Shown piece by piece: positions 61,822 to 64,000 of a DNA stretch of 64,000 nucleotides (position 1 is the stretch's first letter; every line of letters begins with the position of its first letter). Location of the stretch: positions 1-64,000 of the forward strand of contig QCFH01000001.1 in the NCBI GenBank assembly GCA_003278345.1, read 5' to 3'. The stretch comes from Prochlorococcus sp. AG-363-C02 (lineage in GTDB: Bacteria; Cyanobacteriota; Cyanobacteriia; PCC-6307; Cyanobiaceae). The notes under the pieces are model-generated. The model had not been told where the DNA came from. It saw only the letters and a program-made list of their open reading frames with translations, and made no database searches. Position numbers and translations under genes: made by a program.

Positions 61822-62454
61822 TTATAAAATTTTATTTTTATTTTTATTTTTATTTAAAGGTCCAATAATCTCGCTTTTCTCAACTTGAAGTTCTTTACCC
61901 ATCCTTCTAACATCTAAATTCACAAAGTTCCTTAGTTCATTAATTGGTATTTCGCCTTTTAAATAAAGTTTAAATGGAAAGCTTTTACTCCTATTTTTAT
62001 TAGGCTTCTGTCTAATTTTTATAATTAGATCTTTAGTCTCAGGCTTTGTATATATCAACTCTCCTCGGATAGAGAAATAATCATCGCCTTCTTCAACTCG
62101 ATCTGAATCAATTTCTCCATTTGATCTATTTTCAGAATTAAAGGATTCATTAGAATCATTAAATTGTCCTAAGGTACTTGGTTCCCATATACCTGCTATC
62201 TGTAAATGTAAATGATCAGATTCTCTACATCTTGGATAAACAACCCATAAATGAGGAGACTCAATAGATATTTTCCTCTTTATAAGGCTAAGAGTTCTGC
62301 CAAGAACTACTGCATCAATTTCTAAACCATGCTGATCCTCGATCAATCCTCTCGAAAATCCTTTCATATCTTCAGGCTTATATGTACCTCTAACCAAGCC
62401 TATTGCTCTGTATTGAAATAACTCAGTTACTGGGGCGATTGGGTGATCTCTCAT
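61822..62454 (-). CDS. Conserved cyanobacterial hypothetical protein
   Basis: A 210-residue soluble protein. The N-terminal block (VTELFQYRAIGLVRGTYKP, about 8-26, and VVLGRTLSLIKRKI) and a C-terminal block (PFKLYLKGEIPINELRNFVNLDVRRMGKELQVEKSEIIGP) look like an OB-type or beta-rich conserved domain, separated by an acidic, Asn/Ser-rich linker (about 100-125). The C-terminus ends in an Asn-Lys run encoded by a tandem 6-base repeat (TTTTTA on the plus strand). The function is unknown. Confidence 0.72.
   Translation of the reverse strand: MRDHPIAPVTELFQYRAIGLVRGTYKPEDMKGFSRGLIEDQHGLEIDAVVLGRTLSLIKRKISIESPHLWVVYPRCRESDHLHLQIAGIWEPSTLGQFNDSNESFNSENRSNGEIDSDRVEEGDDYFSIRGELIYTKPETKDLIIKIRQKPNKNRSKSFPFKLYLKGEIPINELRNFVNLDVRRMGKELQVEKSEIIGPLNKNKNKNKIL
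61826..61856 (+). repeat. Short A/T hexanucleotide tandem repeat at gene end
   Basis: About four units of a TTTTTA-type hexamer run through this span, encoding alternating Asn and Lys in the C-terminus of the minus-strand protein ending at 61822. Its length could vary between strains. Confidence 0.6.
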
Positions 62455-62520
62455 TTAAGAAAAACATTGCCTAGGCAGATTTAAAATCTAGCGGCTTTTT
62501 GGTCATCCTTACTCTCTTCT

Positions 62521-62865
62521 TCAATTATTAATTGGAATATCTGAATCTAAACCAGATTCTTCTTTATCTTCGCTTTCGAAAGCCTTTAGCGCATCTTCAA
62601 TTGCATCATAAGGTTCAGTTCCCTTGTTTATCGCTTCAATGCGTTGCAGAATATTCAATAAATCATTTGGGGTTGAGGGCAAAGAACTGTCTTCATCAGA
62701 TTCGTAAAAAGTAGACTGAATGTCTTTTGACTCTTGCTGAGTCAAGCCAGATATAAAAAATCCATTCCTCCTAAAGCCACTCTTTTCAAAAGAATAGAAA
62801 AAACAAGTTCCTAATAATAAAATAAAAATTGTATGTTTTAGTAAGAATAAGCGTTGATTATTCAT
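62521..62865 (-). CDS. Small membrane-anchored hypothetical protein
   Basis: A 114-residue protein with one N-terminal hydrophobic segment (TIFILLLGTCFFYSF, about 12-26) and an acidic, Asp/Glu/Ser-rich soluble part. No domain is recognised. It is divergent from xthA with a 59-base gap. The acidic composition and missing motifs make it a weakly supported gene, but the frame is clean. Confidence 0.6.
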   Translation of the reverse strand: MNNQRLFLLKHTIFILLLGTCFFYSFEKSGFRRNGFFISGLTQQESKDIQSTFYESDEDSSLPSTPNDLLNILQRIEAINKGTEPYDAIEDALKAFESEDKEESGLDSDIPINN

Positions 62866-62924
62866 ATATGCTAAAAACTGGAGCTTACAAATTCTAAACC
62901 AACTACAACTTACATTATCAAATC

Positions 62925-63767
62925 GTGTTAATTGCTACTTGGAATGTAAATTCCATTAGAACTAGACTTAATCAAGTTGAAGATTTCATTGATGAATTCC
63001 AACCAGATTTATTGTGCTTGCAGGAAACAAAAGTAGAAGACACTTTATTTCCTAAAGATCCATTAATAAAAAAAGGATATCAGGTTTCTATCTTCGGGCA
63101 AAAGGCATATAACGGTGTTGCTCTTATAAGTAAAATTCCATTAGAAGATATAAGGAAAGGATTTAGTAGCGAAATTATTAAAGATAATGATTCTAATTAT
63201 TTTGATAACCAAAAAAGAATTATTAGCGCTCTGATTGATGGAATTAGGGTAGTCAATGTATATGTACCAAATGGGTCATCTATTGATTCAGAAAAGTACA
63301 ATTACAAAATCAAATGGTTATCAAAATTATTCGATTATCTAGAAAATCAATCAAAAAGAGGAGAGCCAGTTTGTCTTCTAGGGGACTTTAATATTGCATT
63401 AGAGGAAAAAGATCTCCATAACCCAAATAGGTTTAACAATGGAATCATGGCAAGCTTAAAAGAAAGAGAATCTTTAACTAAGCTTCTGAAAAACAGACTA
63501 GAGGATGTTTTTAGACTTTTTGAGCAAAACAGCGGCCATTGGAGTTGGTGGGACTACAGAAGCGGCTCATGGCAAAGGGACCAGGGCTGGCGTATTGATC
63601 ACATCTATCTCAGCGAAGAATTAATAAAAAATTCTAGAAGCTGCATTATATGCAAAAAAATCCGAGGGAATCCCCAGCCAAGTGATCATGCTCCCGTATT
63701 AGTCAACATAAATTGGCCACCAAGCGAACCTGACAACGAACTCCTGGAAGATGAACCATTCTTTTGA
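62925..63767 (+). CDS. xthA: Exodeoxyribonuclease III / AP endonuclease
   Basis: A 280-residue Mg-dependent enzyme that cuts at abasic sites and removes 3' blocks in base-excision repair. LIATWNVNSIRTRLNQV, DLLCLQETKVED, VNVYVPNGS, LLGDFNIALEEKDLHNP and the catalytic PSDHAPVLV are intact. The frame opens at a GTG directly before LIATWN. A T8A9 tract lies about 55 bases after its stop. Confidence 0.96.
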   Translation: MLIATWNVNSIRTRLNQVEDFIDEFQPDLLCLQETKVEDTLFPKDPLIKKGYQVSIFGQKAYNGVALISKIPLEDIRKGFSSEIIKDNDSNYFDNQKRIISALIDGIRVVNVYVPNGSSIDSEKYNYKIKWLSKLFDYLENQSKRGEPVCLLGDFNIALEEKDLHNPNRFNNGIMASLKERESLTKLLKNRLEDVFRLFEQNSGHWSWWDYRSGSWQRDQGWRIDHIYLSEELIKNSRSCIICKKIRGNPQPSDHAPVLVNINWPPSEPDNELLEDEPFF

Positions 63768-63819
63768 TAAGTATTTCTTATCCTTTGCTTGTCTTGCATA
63801 AGGTTATGGGGCGATTTCA

Positions 63820-63839
63820 AGTTTTTTTTAAAAAAAAAG
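63820..63839. other. T8A9 homopolymer tract
   Basis: A run of eight T followed directly by nine A lies between xthA and the right-edge ORF. It is a possible transcription end or a bent-DNA element, and also a place where sequencing errors are common. Confidence 0.5.
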
Positions 63840-63878
63840 TGCAAAATTTTTAATTTTTTTTGTATAAATGAGCTGTTT

Positions 63879-64000
63879 TTGAGAGTCTATTGTCAAATCA
63901 TCACAGTATTAGGAATTGTTTTAGCAACTCTTTTACTCATGTATCCAACCACTCGTCAAACCAGTCTCTGCAATGAGTCTCAGGGTAAGACTTACGTGTT
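63879..64000 (+). CDS. Partial ORF at right edge, possible secreted protein
   Basis: From a TTG at 63879 the frame stays open to the window edge. It reads RVYCQIITVLGIVLATLLLM, a signal-peptide-like stretch, then PTTRQTSLCNESQGKTYV. There is no clear ribosome site, and only 40 codons are visible, so it may be a chance frame. Confidence 0.35.
   Translation, partial: MRVYCQIITVLGIVLATLLLMYPTTRQTSLCNESQGKTYV

Overview
The window looks like chromosomal DNA of a low-GC marine picocyanobacterium, most likely Prochlorococcus. The evidence is an alpha-carboxysome start (csoS1 followed by form IA cbbL, with csoS1D nearby), oxygenic-phototroph genes (psaM, psb27, chlN/B/L plus light-dependent por, an FAD reductase of the geranylgeranyl-reductase family), the AAR/ADO alkane pathway, a ferrochelatase with a chlorophyll-binding tail, and very short intergenic gaps. 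A low-light clade is my guess from overall composition; I cannot test it here. I found no rRNA, tRNA, CRISPR array, insertion sequence or prophage.

Layout. 1-2945: carboxysome genes on the minus strand, with rdgB inserted on the plus strand. 3043-9183: chlorophyll branch (small conserved protein, chlN, chlB, chlL on plus; por, an FtsL-like membrane protein and the tiny PSI gene psaM on minus). 9325-12055: a lipoate-ligase-like gene, a degenerate site-2-protease homologue and a broken trpF. 12108-16681: minus-strand lipid/alkane cluster (SDR, accA, aar, ado) and a creatininase-family gene. 16742-19781: S1-domain protein, Tab2-like protein, YfiH-like protein. 19814-25232: SNase-like secreted protein, ilvB, hemH with chlorophyll-binding tail, a lone tyrosine recombinase, cobO. 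25407-27843: pyrH, frr, FAD reductase. 27908-32718: tal, ftsI, FtsL-like protein, CPBP protease. 32788-39149: double phosphatase, dihydroorotase-like pseudoenzyme, lepB, an orphan membrane protein, ArsC-like protein, first ppa, HTH-like protein. 39295-48519: proS, psb27, purA, PfkB kinase, cutA, cobK, ssb, argB and conserved proteins. 48537-55758: priA, a candidate structured RNA, sigma factor rpoD, hemC, second ppa, M32 carboxypeptidase. 56000-63767: YjbQ, PCD, His-rich G3E GTPase, ABC permease, flippase-like protein, larC, two unknowns, xthA. A partial ORF may run off the right edge.

How the genes work together. Most of the window is core photoautotroph housekeeping: carbon fixation (cso/cbbL), tetrapyrrole synthesis (hemC, hemH, chlNBL, por, cobK, cobO), photosystem assembly (psaM, psb27, Tab2-like), fatty acid to alkane flow (accA, aar, ado) and amino acid/nucleotide synthesis (ilvB, argB, trpF, purA, pyrH). 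The unusual signals are a set of homologues that have kept their fold but lost catalytic residues (M50 protease, dihydroorotase-like, SNase-like, one of two pyrophosphatases), a trpF reading frame broken by an apparent internal deletion, and a pseudoknot-capable, unassigned intergenic RNA candidate between priA and rpoD. I saw no clear new defence or mobile system.
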